Of a stretch of 64,000 nt of DNA, positions 54,254 to 63,387 are shown in pieces. Both the position numbers and the translations under genes were made by a program. Location: assembly GCF_902459645.1 (NCBI RefSeq), contig NZ_CABPSK010000004.1, positions 62,001 to 126,000 of the forward strand, in the 5' to 3' direction. How positions within the stretch are numbered: position 1 is the first letter of the stretch; every line of letters begins with the position of its first letter. The DNA comes from Pandoraea pneumonica. GTDB lineage: Bacteria; Pseudomonadota; Gammaproteobacteria; Burkholderiales; Burkholderiaceae. The notes under the pieces were generated by a model, which searched no databases, was not told the DNA's origin, and worked only from the letters and a program-made list of their open reading frames with translations.

Positions 54254-55393
54254 TCAGTGATGCGTGTCGGCTGACGTGAGGTGATCGGTGCCCTGTGCAC
54301 CGGTTGCCTCGTCGCTCGCCTCACCGGTCCCCACGCAGGCCAGCAGGGCCTGCGCCTGCGCCCGCAAGTCGGGCACCAACGGCTCGAAGGCAAAAGGCAT
54401 CGCGCGCGGCGGGCCATTCAGCATCTTGCGCGAACTGCGTGAATAGGCCGGATCATAGTGCTTCGTTACAAGCACTTCGAACAACTCGCGCCGACGTTGC
54501 GCATCGAGTAAGTCGAGCCACTCCCCCACCACCGCATGCCCGTGCAACGGCACCAGCTTGAGCAACTGCGCGCGGAAATAAGCCGGTTGCGCGAAGAGGT
54601 GTCCGTAATCCTCCAGCAGCAGATCGACACGCATCTCGTGCGGCGTACGGACTTCGACACATGTCGTGCCGCGCAATGACGTCATCAGCGACTCAGGCAA
54701 CGAAATCAGCCCGATGCGACGGCTCTCCGCTTCGACGAACACGGGACGCTGCGCATCGAACGCACGCAATGTGCCAACCAGCGCGGTGTCGAACGATTTT
54801 TGCGACGGCTGCGGGGCATCTGGCATCGCCCCAAGCAACGACCCGCGATGCATTGCCAAGCGCTCAAGATCAAGCGTTTGCGCTCCGATGTCCGCGAGCG
54901 CATGCAGCAAGCGCGTCTTGCCGGTGCCCGTATGCCCTGCCAGCACCACGTACTTCAACGTCGGCGGCAAGGTGTCGAGCGAGGCCACGACATCGCGGCG
55001 GTAAGCCTTGTAGCCGCCATCGAGTTGTCGCGCGCGCCAGCCGATCAGGTTCATCCAGACAGTCATCGACCCCGAGCGCTTGCCGCCACGCCAGCAGTAC
55101 ACCAGCGGGCGCCAGTTGCGGGGCCGGTCGGCAAAGGTGGTTTCGAGATGGGCGGCGATGTTGCGCGCGACCATGGCGGCCCCAACGCGGGTGGCTTCGA
55201 ACGGCGACACCTGCTTGTACATCGTGCCGACGATGGCGCGCTCCTCGTTGCTCAGCACCGGCGCGTTGATCGCCCCCGGCATATGGTCTTCCGCAAACTC
55301 CAATGGCGTGCGCACATCGATGATTTCGTCGAAATCACCGGCTTTTTCGAGGGGAACGAGAAGATTGATCAAGGAAGCGGAACCCGGCCGCAA
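54254..55393 (-). CDS. mnmH: tRNA 2-selenouridine/geranyl-2-thiouridine synthase
   Basis: 379 residues. N-terminal rhodanese domain with I-I-D-V-R-T-P-L-E-F and the catalytic Cys in V-Y-C-W-R-G-G-K-R-S-G; C-terminal P-loop domain with A-G-H-T-G-T-G-K-T-R-L. This is the complete SelU/MnmH layout. It converts 2-thiouridine at the tRNA wobble position to selenouridine using selenophosphate, via geranylated tRNA. No selD or selA nearby. Confidence 0.95.
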   Translation of the reverse strand: MRPGSASLINLLVPLEKAGDFDEIIDVRTPLEFAEDHMPGAINAPVLSNEERAIVGTMYKQVSPFEATRVGAAMVARNIAAHLETTFADRPRNWRPLVYCWRGGKRSGSMTVWMNLIGWRARQLDGGYKAYRRDVVASLDTLPPTLKYVVLAGHTGTGKTRLLHALADIGAQTLDLERLAMHRGSLLGAMPDAPQPSQKSFDTALVGTLRAFDAQRPVFVEAESRRIGLISLPESLMTSLRGTTCVEVRTPHEMRVDLLLEDYGHLFAQPAYFRAQLLKLVPLHGHAVVGEWLDLLDAQRRRELFEVLVTKHYDPAYSRSSRKMLNGPPRAMPFAFEPLVPDLRAQAQALLACVGTGEASDEATGAQGTDHLTSADTHH

Positions 55394-55476
55394 TGCAGTA
55401 AAAAAGAGGAATTGGGCGAATTATGGCACGCGCGCCGTCCCGCTTCGCCGTGCCTGCCTTATTCCCCCTATTTCAC

Positions 55477-56136
55477 CTATTCCGCCCGGCTTGGCTCGGC
55501 AGCCCCGGCGGCGAACTTCCCGCATTGGGTGCCGTAAGGTGTGCGCGAAGTCGCTTGCGTGTACTGGCTCGTCAACCCCGCGCGCACCTTGGCAGCACGG
55601 TCGATAACACGCGTGGCCGCTTCGGCATCACCCATACCGCCCAGCGCCAGCGCGTAATCGTCGAGCAGTTCCGCATAAGCAAACGGCGCATGTCGCACCG
55701 CCTGCGTCCGGTCGAGCGAGCCAAGCGCCCGCGAAAAGTTGTTCGCCGATTGCGCAAACTGACGCTGAGCAAGGGCCAGGCGGCCCAGCTCGACAAGGGC
55801 CGGATACCGGTATTGCCCGGTGAGAATATCGAGGTCGTAGGCCAGGCTCAGTTCGCGCTCGGCTTCGGTGTAGTAGCACGTCACGCCCAGCGCCCGGCCG
55901 TAGTCGTAATGCATGGCAGCGCGCTGCGACGCGGGCCAGCCGGTCTGGTCGGCCACCAACACCGCTTGCCCGAAGTTGCGGCGTGCATCGTCCCAATCGC
56001 CGCGCACTTCGGCTGCGCCGCCGAGTGCCGCGTAATCGGGGCCAGCGGGTTTCGCCACCGGTGTGCTGCACCCAGCAAGGCTCAGCACGCCGCCAAGGGC
56101 ACCCGCCATCGCCAGCCACGTCAGAGATCGCATCAT
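55477..56136 (-). CDS. TPR-like lipoprotein
   Basis: 219 residues. Lipobox L-S-L-A-G-C-S-T; the mature part contains helical pairs like tetratricopeptide repeats (D-D-A-R-R-N-F-G-Q-A-V; A-E-R-E-L-S-L-A-Y-D-L; S-A-N-N-F-S-R-A-L). Likely a periplasmic scaffold. Lies 54 bp after the glycosyltransferase gene, possibly the end of the same operon. Confidence 0.75.
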   Translation of the reverse strand: MMRSLTWLAMAGALGGVLSLAGCSTPVAKPAGPDYAALGGAAEVRGDWDDARRNFGQAVLVADQTGWPASQRAAMHYDYGRALGVTCYYTEAERELSLAYDLDILTGQYRYPALVELGRLALAQRQFAQSANNFSRALGSLDRTQAVRHAPFAYAELLDDYALALGGMGDAEAATRVIDRAAKVRAGLTSQYTQATSRTPYGTQCGKFAAGAAEPSRAE

Positions 56137-56190
56137 CGGGTCGGGGTCGCCGTCAGAAAAACGTCAGGGGTCAGGGAACAGGAGGGAGCG

Positions 56191-57708
56191 TCAACCGTCG
56201 CGGGGGACCGACGTGCCGCGCTCTCCCGAGAGAATACCCCGTCGCACCTGAATCCCCCAATGCTGCCGTCCCGTCAGGAAATGCCCCCAGCCTAGCGCCG
56301 CCCCAACGTGCCGCATCAGTTGAAACGAGAACGGCTCGAGCACCGCAGCGACAAACGCCAGACCGAGGCTCGTGCCGGTGCGGTGCCCGGTCCAGCGGCG
56401 GTATGCGTGCACCGACCAAAGATGAAAGCCCAGATCGATGACGATCTTGCCCAAGATGATGCCCGACACCGGCAGCACCACGCCGTAATGTCCTTCGCAA
56501 ACGAACGTGACGAGCAACGCGAATGCTGTGAGGCCGTAGATCGGTTGCAGCGTATCGAACGCTTTCACCGGCAGCATCAACCGGCCGAGATTCCCGTAGC
56601 GGCCATTACCCACCATGTCGCGATACCAATACTGCGTTTGCAGAAAGCCCGCGAACCAGCGACGCCGCTGGCGCAAGAAGCTCGTGAGCGTGCCGGGCGC
56701 ATCGGTCAGCGCCTGCGCCCCACCGATCACACGCACGTCCCAGCCCAGCGCATGGTTCACGGAATAGCGGCGCAGGCGGTGAATGAGCTCGTAGTCCTCG
56801 ACCAGACACGCGGGATCGAAGCCGCCCACGGCAACGACCGCGTCGCGGCGAAAGCAAGCAAACGCGCCGGAGATCAGCAACAGTCCATCGGCCCGCATCC
56901 ATGCAAAGCGCGAAATGAAGTTGCGGATGTATTCGTAGGTTTGAAAGAACTGCAACACGCGCGCGCTCATCGTCTGACCGCACACGGGCGTGAGCACGCC
57001 CGTCGCTGCCACAAGATTTGGACGGCGCACGAAGGCGTCGTGCATGGCGGCACACGCACCGGCATCGAGCAATGTGTCGGCGTCGACCGTCATCACAATG
57101 TCCGTGTCGACGCCTACCAGCGCTGCATTGAGCGCACGCGCCTTGCCGCCATGCGGCACGCGCAACCAGCGCAGGTTCGGATGCGTGCGGCTCGGCGCGC
57201 TGAGTGCCCCCTCGCCCGGATCCGTCAGGCCATAGCGCTCGGTCAGCAACGCCACCGTGCCATCGCGTGAGCCATCGTCGGCAATGACGATCAGGTCGGG
57301 CACACGTTGCTGCGCCATCAGCGCTTGCAACGTCACCGGCAATGCTGCCGCCTCATTGTGGGCGGCGACGACGACGCCCATCGTGAGAGTTTCGGCGTGC
57401 GCTGCCGCCATGTTTGCGGCGGCGGGCTCGGCATCATCCGGGTCGGGCCGCATGAGCCTCCGCGCCTTCCAGAACACGAACGCCAGCAGCACCGTGTCGT
57501 ACACCACGTACGCCACGCCAGTGCCCCACGCGAATACGCCCTTGAGAAAAAACGCTTGCGCGAACAGCAGGCACCAAAGCACCGCCACTGCGCCATGCAC
57601 CAGCCAACTCGCTAACGGCGTCGCAGGCAACGTGAAGCGCGGCGAATGCCGTTCGCGGGCCGCTTCGAGCCGACTCGCTTTCGTGATTTCCGTGACTTCC
57701 ATGCTCAT
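56191..57708 (-). CDS. Family 2 glycosyltransferase, membrane bound
   Basis: 505 residues from the ATG at 57708. Two N-terminal membrane segments, then a GT-A domain: V-V-A-A-H-N-E-A-A, I-A-D-D-G-S-R-D-G-T, T-V-D-A-D-T-L-L (metal-binding D-x-D), C-L-V-E-D-Y-E-L and the acceptor-type motif R-R-R-W-F-A-G-F. C-terminal membrane segments follow. Resembles processive synthases of the PgaC/cellulose/hyaluronan type, so it may polymerise or transfer sugar for an exopolysaccharide. The start overlaps the stop of the cytochrome b561 gene by 4 bp. Confidence 0.88.
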   Translation of the reverse strand: MSMEVTEITKASRLEAARERHSPRFTLPATPLASWLVHGAVAVLWCLLFAQAFFLKGVFAWGTGVAYVVYDTVLLAFVFWKARRLMRPDPDDAEPAAANMAAAHAETLTMGVVVAAHNEAAALPVTLQALMAQQRVPDLIVIADDGSRDGTVALLTERYGLTDPGEGALSAPSRTHPNLRWLRVPHGGKARALNAALVGVDTDIVMTVDADTLLDAGACAAMHDAFVRRPNLVAATGVLTPVCGQTMSARVLQFFQTYEYIRNFISRFAWMRADGLLLISGAFACFRRDAVVAVGGFDPACLVEDYELIHRLRRYSVNHALGWDVRVIGGAQALTDAPGTLTSFLRQRRRWFAGFLQTQYWYRDMVGNGRYGNLGRLMLPVKAFDTLQPIYGLTAFALLVTFVCEGHYGVVLPVSGIILGKIVIDLGFHLWSVHAYRRWTGHRTGTSLGLAFVAAVLEPFSFQLMRHVGAALGWGHFLTGRQHWGIQVRRGILSGERGTSVPRDG

Positions 57709-58349
57709 GGCAGCATCCGGTTCAGCACCGAGTGGCGGTCGATCCATTGATGCTTGAGCGCCCCGCCGATGTGCAGCGCGAGCAACGCGTACAACGCATA
57801 AGCGCAGTAGGTGTGCACGTTGCCGAGCACGTCGTGCCAATAGTCTTTGCTCGCATCGCTCATGGCCATCAAAAACCCCATGCGCGGGAACGGAATCACG
57901 CCGAAGAGCACCAGCGGATGCGTCGACGCCGCCACCCATGCCGAATCGTGCGCCCAGCCAGAGAGCGGCAGCGCGAAGATCAGCACGTAGAGCAGCCAGT
58001 GCACCAAATGCGCGCTGGCCCGCTCCCACGACGCGAAGACATGCGAGAGCGCGGGCGGCCGGTGCGTTGCGCGCCACAAAATGCGCAAGATGGCCAACCC
58101 GAGCACGGTAATACCGATGGATTTATGAAGATCGATCCAAAAGCGCACATCGATCTTTTCGAGCGTGGCGTCGGAGAGCAGCGCGATGGTTTGTCCGATG
58201 GCGACATTGCCGAGCATCAAGAGCGCAACGGCCCAATGCAAGAGCATGGCAACGCGCGTGTATTTGGCGTCCTCATAGAGCGCAATACCGCGCGTTTGAC
58301 GAGGCGACGAAGAAGCAGACGATGGGGGCAGTGAATTCACGACAGGCAT
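57705..58349 (-). CDS. Cytochrome b561
   Basis: 214 residues, four membrane helices. Heme-ligand histidines are plausible in L-L-H-W-A-V-A, D-L-H-K-S-I-G, L-V-H-W-L-L-Y and A-L-H-I-G-G, giving a di-heme b561 electron carrier of the inner membrane. It is translationally coupled to the glycosyltransferase downstream, an uncommon pairing. The N-terminal ~20 residues are S/P-rich. Confidence 0.9.
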   Translation of the reverse strand: MPVVNSLPPSSASSSPRQTRGIALYEDAKYTRVAMLLHWAVALLMLGNVAIGQTIALLSDATLEKIDVRFWIDLHKSIGITVLGLAILRILWRATHRPPALSHVFASWERASAHLVHWLLYVLIFALPLSGWAHDSAWVAASTHPLVLFGVIPFPRMGFLMAMSDASKDYWHDVLGNVHTYCAYALYALLALHIGGALKHQWIDRHSVLNRMLP

Positions 58350-58807
58350 CCTGAAAAACTGGGGAAGATGATTGCATAACGCCCGTTGAAGCGCGCTTAT
58401 TCCCGCGTTGCCACAAAAAACTTGTTTCCTCGCGCCTTACCGTGAATTACCGCGAGCCGAACACGTTAGCGGCCACCAATGCTGCCTTGCCGCCCTCTGT
58501 AGCCAGAGATTCCACCGACCTGACGAAGTTTCGCCCGGACAGAAATATCGCGCTGGGCAGGGCGGAAAATGAGCGATTTCTGGAAAAAACCGACTGCTAG
58601 CCGCGAATGCGCATCGGCAGATAAAACCAGCATGCCGAAATACCTTATCGCCGCCGATTGTGGAGACCGTCGCCCGCCGCTTGCGAGCGTGCGGCAAAAC
58701 CGCGATGATCGTGCATCCAGACGTGCGCACGAGACTGACCGCCAAGGCGCTACCGGCCACTGGCGCGAGGCCTCAAGTGCCGCCGCTATCCGCCCGAGGA
58801 GACTGCC
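58350..58807. other. Divergent intergenic region
   Basis: About 460 bases between the b561 and PEP-mutase-family genes; overlapping frames on both strands are unsupported. Should hold two divergent promoters. GGAG lies just before the ATG at 58808. Confidence 0.35.
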
Positions 58808-59626
58808 ATGCCACGCAGCACCGCCGAAAAACGCGCCGCCTTTCGTGAACTGCACTTAGCCGGTTGCTTTGTGATCCCCAACCCGTGGGATGTGGGTAGC
58901 GCACGCTATCTCGAACATGCAGGCTTTCAAGCCATTGCCTCCACGAGCTCCGGCTTCGCGTGGTCGACAGGCCGCCCTGATAACGCCGTGACCCGCGAGA
59001 CCGTACTCGCCCATCTGAAAGCGCTTGTCGCCGCCACCGACCTGCCGGTCAACGCCGACTTCGAAAGCGGCTTCGGACGCACGCCTGAAGACGTCGCTGA
59101 AAGCGTCAAACTCGCCGTTGCGACCGGCGTCGCAGGGTTGTCGATCGAAGACTCGACCGGCGACATCAATACGCCGCTGTTCCCCATCGAAGAAGCTTTC
59201 AAGCGCATGAAAGCCGCGCGCCGCGCCATCGACGAGACGGGCGGCGACACGCTGCTCGTCGGCCGTGCAGAGAACTTCTTCGCAGGCGTGCCCGATCTGG
59301 ACGACGCCATTGCCCGGCTCAAGGCCTATGCCGAAGCCGGTGCCGATTGCCTCTACGCGCCGGGAATTCAGACGCCGGAGCAAATTCGTGCCGTCGTCAC
59401 CGCGGTCGCCCCGAAGCCCGTCAACGTGCTGATCGGCAACAATTCGCCGTTCACGCTGGAAGACATGCGTAACCTCGGCGTGCGCCGCGTGAGCGTCGGC
59501 GGCGCGCTGGCCCGCACCGCGTGGGGCGGTTTCATGAGCGCCGCCACCGCCCTCGCTGAAGGCCGGTTCGACGGCTTTAACGGTGCCGCAAGCGGCGCGA
59601 CGCTCAACGGTCTGTTCGGTCAATAA
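58808..59626 (+). CDS. Isocitrate lyase/PEP mutase family protein
   Basis: 272 residues. N-P-W-D-V-G-S-A-R-Y-L, S-S-G-F-A-W-S-T-G, N-A-D-F-E-S-G-F-G and G-L-S-I-E-D-S-T are the family signatures (Asp/Glu for Mg). The catalytic loop cysteine of isocitrate lyase (K-K-C-G-H) is absent, so it is closer to PEP mutase/oxaloacetate-hydrolase-like C-C bond enzymes (2-methylisocitrate lyase is another option). Substrate not certain. Confidence 0.88.
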   Translation: MPRSTAEKRAAFRELHLAGCFVIPNPWDVGSARYLEHAGFQAIASTSSGFAWSTGRPDNAVTRETVLAHLKALVAATDLPVNADFESGFGRTPEDVAESVKLAVATGVAGLSIEDSTGDINTPLFPIEEAFKRMKAARRAIDETGGDTLLVGRAENFFAGVPDLDDAIARLKAYAEAGADCLYAPGIQTPEQIRAVVTAVAPKPVNVLIGNNSPFTLEDMRNLGVRRVSVGGALARTAWGGFMSAATALAEGRFDGFNGAASGATLNGLFGQ

Positions 59627-59761
59627 GCCAATCTGGCCGTGCATACCCCATGACTTTTCGTCGATAGACACGCGGCAAGCCCCTTCGGACAATGCTCGGC
59701 AAGCCGGCGTACCGTTCGCTTCTCACGGCACGACCGGCATCTCTACCCCACGGAGTGCCGA

Positions 59762-60580
59762 ATGAGTTTGCCGCAGCCTTCACAACCCCAGGCCACCGAC
59801 GCCTTTGCCATCCCCACGCCGCTGGGCGCCCCGCTCCCCAAGCCTCGCGTGTTCGATAACTTCGCTGACGCGCGTGCCGATCGCAAGTTGCGCTTGGCCG
59901 TAGCGTTTCGCATCTTTGCGCGCTTCGGGCTTGCCGAAGGTATTGCCGGGCATATCACCGTGCGCGACCCTGAATTTCACGACCGCTTCTGGGTCAATCG
60001 CTACGCGCAGCACTTCTCTTCGATTCATCCCGACGATCTCGTTCTCGTCGACGAAGCGGGCCGCCTTCACGAAGGCGACGGTCCGGTGAACGCCGCTGCC
60101 ATGGCGATTCATGCGGGCATTCATGCGACGCTGCCTCACGTCGAGGCCGCAGCGCACACGCACACCACGCATGGACGGGCGTTCTCCGCGCGCACTCGCC
60201 CGCTGGCACCGATCAATCAGGAAGCCTGTTTGTTCTACGACGACCACGTGCTCTTTCGCGGCGACGTGCTCGTGCTTGGCACCGACGAAGGACGCCGTAT
60301 CGCGCAGTCGATGGGGCATAAGCGCGCCGCCGTGTTGCTCAACCATGGGCTGCTCACAGTCGGCTCGTCGGTGGATGCTGCCGCCTATCGCTTTCTCGCG
60401 ATGGAGCGCTGCGCGCAAGTGCAATTGATCGCGGAAGCGGCCGGGCCGCTCGAAGTGCTGCCCGACGCCGAAGCGCGCGAAGTGCATCGTCTGCTCGGCT
60501 CGGACTACGTTGCATGGCTCGGCTTTCAGGGGCTCTACGAACAGGTGCTGCGCGAAAGCCCCGATCTGGCTGCGCGATAG
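59762..60580 (+). CDS. Class II aldolase/adducin family protein
   Basis: 272 residues. G-I-A-G-H-I-T-V-R-D-P and A-A-H-T-H-T-T-H-G give zinc-binding histidines, and N-H-G-L-L-T-V-G the third. Such enzymes cleave or epimerise sugar phosphates or act as decarboxylases. The 3' end overlaps the convergent LysR gene by 46 bp. Confidence 0.9.
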   Translation: MSLPQPSQPQATDAFAIPTPLGAPLPKPRVFDNFADARADRKLRLAVAFRIFARFGLAEGIAGHITVRDPEFHDRFWVNRYAQHFSSIHPDDLVLVDEAGRLHEGDGPVNAAAMAIHAGIHATLPHVEAAAHTHTTHGRAFSARTRPLAPINQEACLFYDDHVLFRGDVLVLGTDEGRRIAQSMGHKRAAVLLNHGLLTVGSSVDAAAYRFLAMERCAQVQLIAEAAGPLEVLPDAEAREVHRLLGSDYVAWLGFQGLYEQVLRESPDLAAR

Positions 60581-61467
60581 TCGTCGACCGCGCGGCGCAA
60601 CCACGCATCGAACTGCTGCAACGGCGCCCAATCGCGCCGTTGTGCCGGGTACGAGAAATAGATGGTCTGCGGATTGGCGAGCGTATGGGCATGCGCTTGC
60701 ACCAGCGTGCCGCTGGCCAGTTCGCGCTCGATCAACACACGCGGCAACAACGCCACGCCCAGCCCCGCCACCGCCGCGTTGATTGCCATGATGAACATGT
60801 CGTAACGCTGTGCACTGCGTTGGGGCTTTAGCTGCGCGGCGTCTTGCGAGGCCAGCCAGTCGTCCCACGCGCGCGGCAAATCGCGCACGCAAATCCACGA
60901 CAGTTCGGACAACTGTGCCAGCGAAAGCGACGGTTGCCCTTCGAGCAATCGAGGCGCGGCGACCAGCACTAGCGTGTCGTCCGTAATGAGGGCCGTGCCG
61001 GGCATGCCCGGCCATAACCGGGTGCTGAAGTAGATCGTGGCGTCGAATGCAGAGTCGTCGAAGAACACCGGCTGATCGCGCCCGATGATGTGCAGACGCA
61101 CGTCGCGCGTGTTCGCATAAAAGTCGTCAAGCCGGGGAATTAGCCACTGCGCCGCGAACGTGACGCCCACGGCGATTTCCAATTCGGTTTCGCGCCCCTG
61201 CTGCACCACGTCGAGCGTGTCGCGGCGAATCTGATCGAGATGCACGCGAATGCGTTTGGCATACTCGGCCCCGGCAGGGGTGAGCACGAGCCGTTGCTTC
61301 ACGCGCTCGAATAACGCTACGCCCAAGTGGCCTTCCAATTCGTTCACGCGCTTGCACACAGCGCCATGCGTGAGCGCAAGTTCTTGCGCGGCCTGCGCAA
61401 AGTTCTGATGGCGGGCGCTGGCCTCGAAAGCCTGCAACGCCGAGAGGCTGGGCACACCCAGACGCAT
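60535..61467 (-). CDS. LysR-family regulator, GcvA-like
   Basis: 310 residues: P-S-L-S-A-L-Q-A-F-E-A-S-A-R-H-Q-N-F-A-Q-A-A and L-A-L-T-H-G-A-V-C-K-R-V form the winged helix typical of GcvA-type LTTRs. The last 46 bp overlap the end of the class II aldolase gene on the other strand. Possible target: the convergent aldolase or the NarK-type gene downstream. Confidence 0.92.
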   Translation of the reverse strand: MRLGVPSLSALQAFEASARHQNFAQAAQELALTHGAVCKRVNELEGHLGVALFERVKQRLVLTPAGAEYAKRIRVHLDQIRRDTLDVVQQGRETELEIAVGVTFAAQWLIPRLDDFYANTRDVRLHIIGRDQPVFFDDSAFDATIYFSTRLWPGMPGTALITDDTLVLVAAPRLLEGQPSLSLAQLSELSWICVRDLPRAWDDWLASQDAAQLKPQRSAQRYDMFIMAINAAVAGLGVALLPRVLIERELASGTLVQAHAHTLANPQTIYFSYPAQRRDWAPLQQFDAWLRRAVDDYRAARSGLSRSTCS

Positions 61468-61533
61468 GATGTCTCCTGCGGGTTTCCATTCGTGCCCGAC
61501 AGTCTATTCGATGCGCCCCGCGCCCTGTACGGC

Positions 61534-61575
61534 AAAAAACAAACCGGCCCGCAGCGCTAATGCGCCAGCGGGCCG
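61534..61575 (-). terminator. Terminator downstream of the nitrate transporter
   Basis: Read on the minus strand, CGGCCCGC pairs with GCGGGCCG around a 15-nt loop and is followed by GTTTGTTTTTTG. It lies 47 bases past the transporter stop codon. Confidence 0.7.
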
Positions 61576-61621
61576 CTTCTACGTGGTTTCTGCGTCGATG
61601 ACGACAGGTGTTTCGCTGCGC

Positions 61622-63010
61622 TTATTCGACGTGCGCGACGCCACCCGCTAACACTGCACCGCTCGCCACTTCCTTGGGCAGCGCCCACGACATCCAGTGC
61701 GTGCGCAGCACCACGACCAGCACGAAGGCCAGCCCTGCCAGCGCGCCAAACGTCGCAAAGCCCATCTGATAGCTGCCGGTAGATTCCTTCGCCATGCCCA
61801 TGATCACCGGCAGATAGAAGCCGCCGATACCCCCAGCCGCGCCGATGATGCCCGACATCAGGCCAGTCTTGCCCTGCCAGCGTTGCGGCACCAGTTGAAA
61901 CGTCGCGCCGTTACCCAGACCGAAGCACAGGTACATGATCACGAGCAGCGCGATACCTGCCCCTTGCGGCGGCATCCACGCCGCGAAGACAAAGTCGCAG
62001 ATCGAGATCGCTGCCAGCAGCATGACGAGCGCGCGCACGCCGGAAATCTTGTCGGCCACTAGCCCGCCGATCGGACGCACCAGCGCCCCGAGGAACGCGA
62101 GCATCGCCATGAACAGCCCGGCCTCGATGCGTTGCATGCCATACAGCGAGATGAGCAGCGTACTCACATACGACGACATGCCAACGAACCCACCGAACGT
62201 GATGCTGTAGACCAGCATGATGACCCACGTATCACGCTCGCCCAGCACGCCACGATAGTGACGCGGCAGCACGGCGATCGCGAGCAACGCACCGAGCACC
62301 GGCAGCAGCAACACGCCCGCCTTGCCTTCTCCGAACGCACCGGCATGCACGCACAGCACGAGGGCGACGAGGCCGAACACCGTAATGAAGAAGCTCGTGA
62401 ACGCGCGCGGCGCGCTACCCGACTTCACGCCCTGATCCTTCGCCCAGAACACGAGCGCAAGCGCGGCGAGTGCCAACAGCGGCAACGCGGCACCGGCGGC
62501 ACGCGCCCAGCCGAAGTGCTCGGCAAGCCCAGGAAACATAAAGCCATCGAGCACCGCGCCGATGTTGCCTGCTGCGGCCAGTCCCAGCACGAGACCCTGC
62601 ACTTTCGGCGGATAGTTGCTGCCAGCCATCGGCAGCGCCACGGCGAAGCTAGCGCCGCCAATGCCGAGAAACACGCCCAACACGAGCAGCAGTGTGTACG
62701 ACGGCGTGCTCGGCATGAGCAACAGCACGATCGACGGAATGGCAGAGAGCGTGAGGCCCATGAGCGCGATCTTGCGGCCGTCGAAGGCCTGATAGAGATT
62801 GCCCAGCGTCACACGAAGAATCGCCGCGCCGAGCACTGGCACGGCCACGAGAAAGCCGGTCTGCGCCGGGGTCATCGCAATGTCTTTGCCGATGAACGGA
62901 GCCAGCGGGCCGAGCATCACCCAAACGGTGAAGCCGGTATCGAAGTAGAGAAAACACGCGACCAGCGCGCGCCAGTTGCCACTTTTCAACGATTGCGTGA
63001 GCGTGCTCAT
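61622..63010 (-). CDS. NarK/NasA-type nitrate/nitrite MFS transporter
   Basis: 462 residues from the ATG at 63010 (an in-frame ATG 16 codons earlier lies in the leader hairpin). Twelve segments; F-T-V-W-V-M-L-G-P-L-A-P-F-I, the nitrate signature-like G-I-G-G-A-S-F-A-V-A-L-P-M-A-G-S and the second G-A-A-G-G-I-G-G-F-Y-L-P-V-I-M-G match NNP-family nitrate carriers. It imports nitrate or exchanges nitrate and nitrite. A terminator-like leader upstream suggests antitermination control. Confidence 0.92.
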   Translation of the reverse strand: MSTLTQSLKSGNWRALVACFLYFDTGFTVWVMLGPLAPFIGKDIAMTPAQTGFLVAVPVLGAAILRVTLGNLYQAFDGRKIALMGLTLSAIPSIVLLLMPSTPSYTLLLVLGVFLGIGGASFAVALPMAGSNYPPKVQGLVLGLAAAGNIGAVLDGFMFPGLAEHFGWARAAGAALPLLALAALALVFWAKDQGVKSGSAPRAFTSFFITVFGLVALVLCVHAGAFGEGKAGVLLLPVLGALLAIAVLPRHYRGVLGERDTWVIMLVYSITFGGFVGMSSYVSTLLISLYGMQRIEAGLFMAMLAFLGALVRPIGGLVADKISGVRALVMLLAAISICDFVFAAWMPPQGAGIALLVIMYLCFGLGNGATFQLVPQRWQGKTGLMSGIIGAAGGIGGFYLPVIMGMAKESTGSYQMGFATFGALAGLAFVLVVVLRTHWMSWALPKEVASGAVLAGGVAHVE

Positions 63011-63031
63011 GGGAACCCTCGTGTTCGTTTG

Positions 63032-63094
63032 CCAAAAAAAATGGCGTCCCGAAGCCATATGCCTGTGCGAGCAGGCCTATTGCCTCGGGACGCC
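63032..63094 (-). promoter_or_regulatory. Attenuator-like leader of the nitrate transporter
   Basis: On the minus strand GGCGTCCCGAGGC pairs with GCTTCGGGACGCC, directly followed by A and eight T residues: an intrinsic terminator 22 bases upstream of the transporter start. Nested inside is a 5-bp hairpin (GCCTG/CAGGC) with the 6-nt loop CTCGCA. ANTAR proteins such as NasR/NasT bind paired hexaloop hairpins to prevent termination in nitrate-assimilation leaders, so this is a strong candidate for such control. The loop was not confirmed to fit the ANTAR consensus. Confidence 0.72.
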
Positions 63095-63349
63095 GTTGCC
63101 CCGAAAGCCTCGCTCTCGCGAGACCGTTCATGCGGTGCAGAAAATTCGCTTGTCACGACTCGGCCGCCATTGGCCTTATGCAAGCATTAGCAAGTGGCGT
63201 GCCAAGCCCCTCGGAGACACCCCGCACATTCGCGGGAGAAGCCCGTGGGCGTTGGCTTTCGAGTCAGCTAAGGGGACGAGAAGAGATCGACGGATGCCAT
63301 GAATGGCCGCGAGGCGTTGCGCCCTGCATGACGCCGTAACGGGCACAAT

Positions 63350-63367
63350 GCCGCATCGTGATGCGGC
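63350..63367. terminator. Hairpin downstream of the FAD monooxygenase
   Basis: GCCGCATC-GT-GATGCGGC, perfect 8-bp arms 20 bases past the stop of the minus-strand monooxygenase. No T-run; possible weak terminator. Confidence 0.4.
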
Positions 63368-63387
63368 GGCGCACCATTACAGTGATT

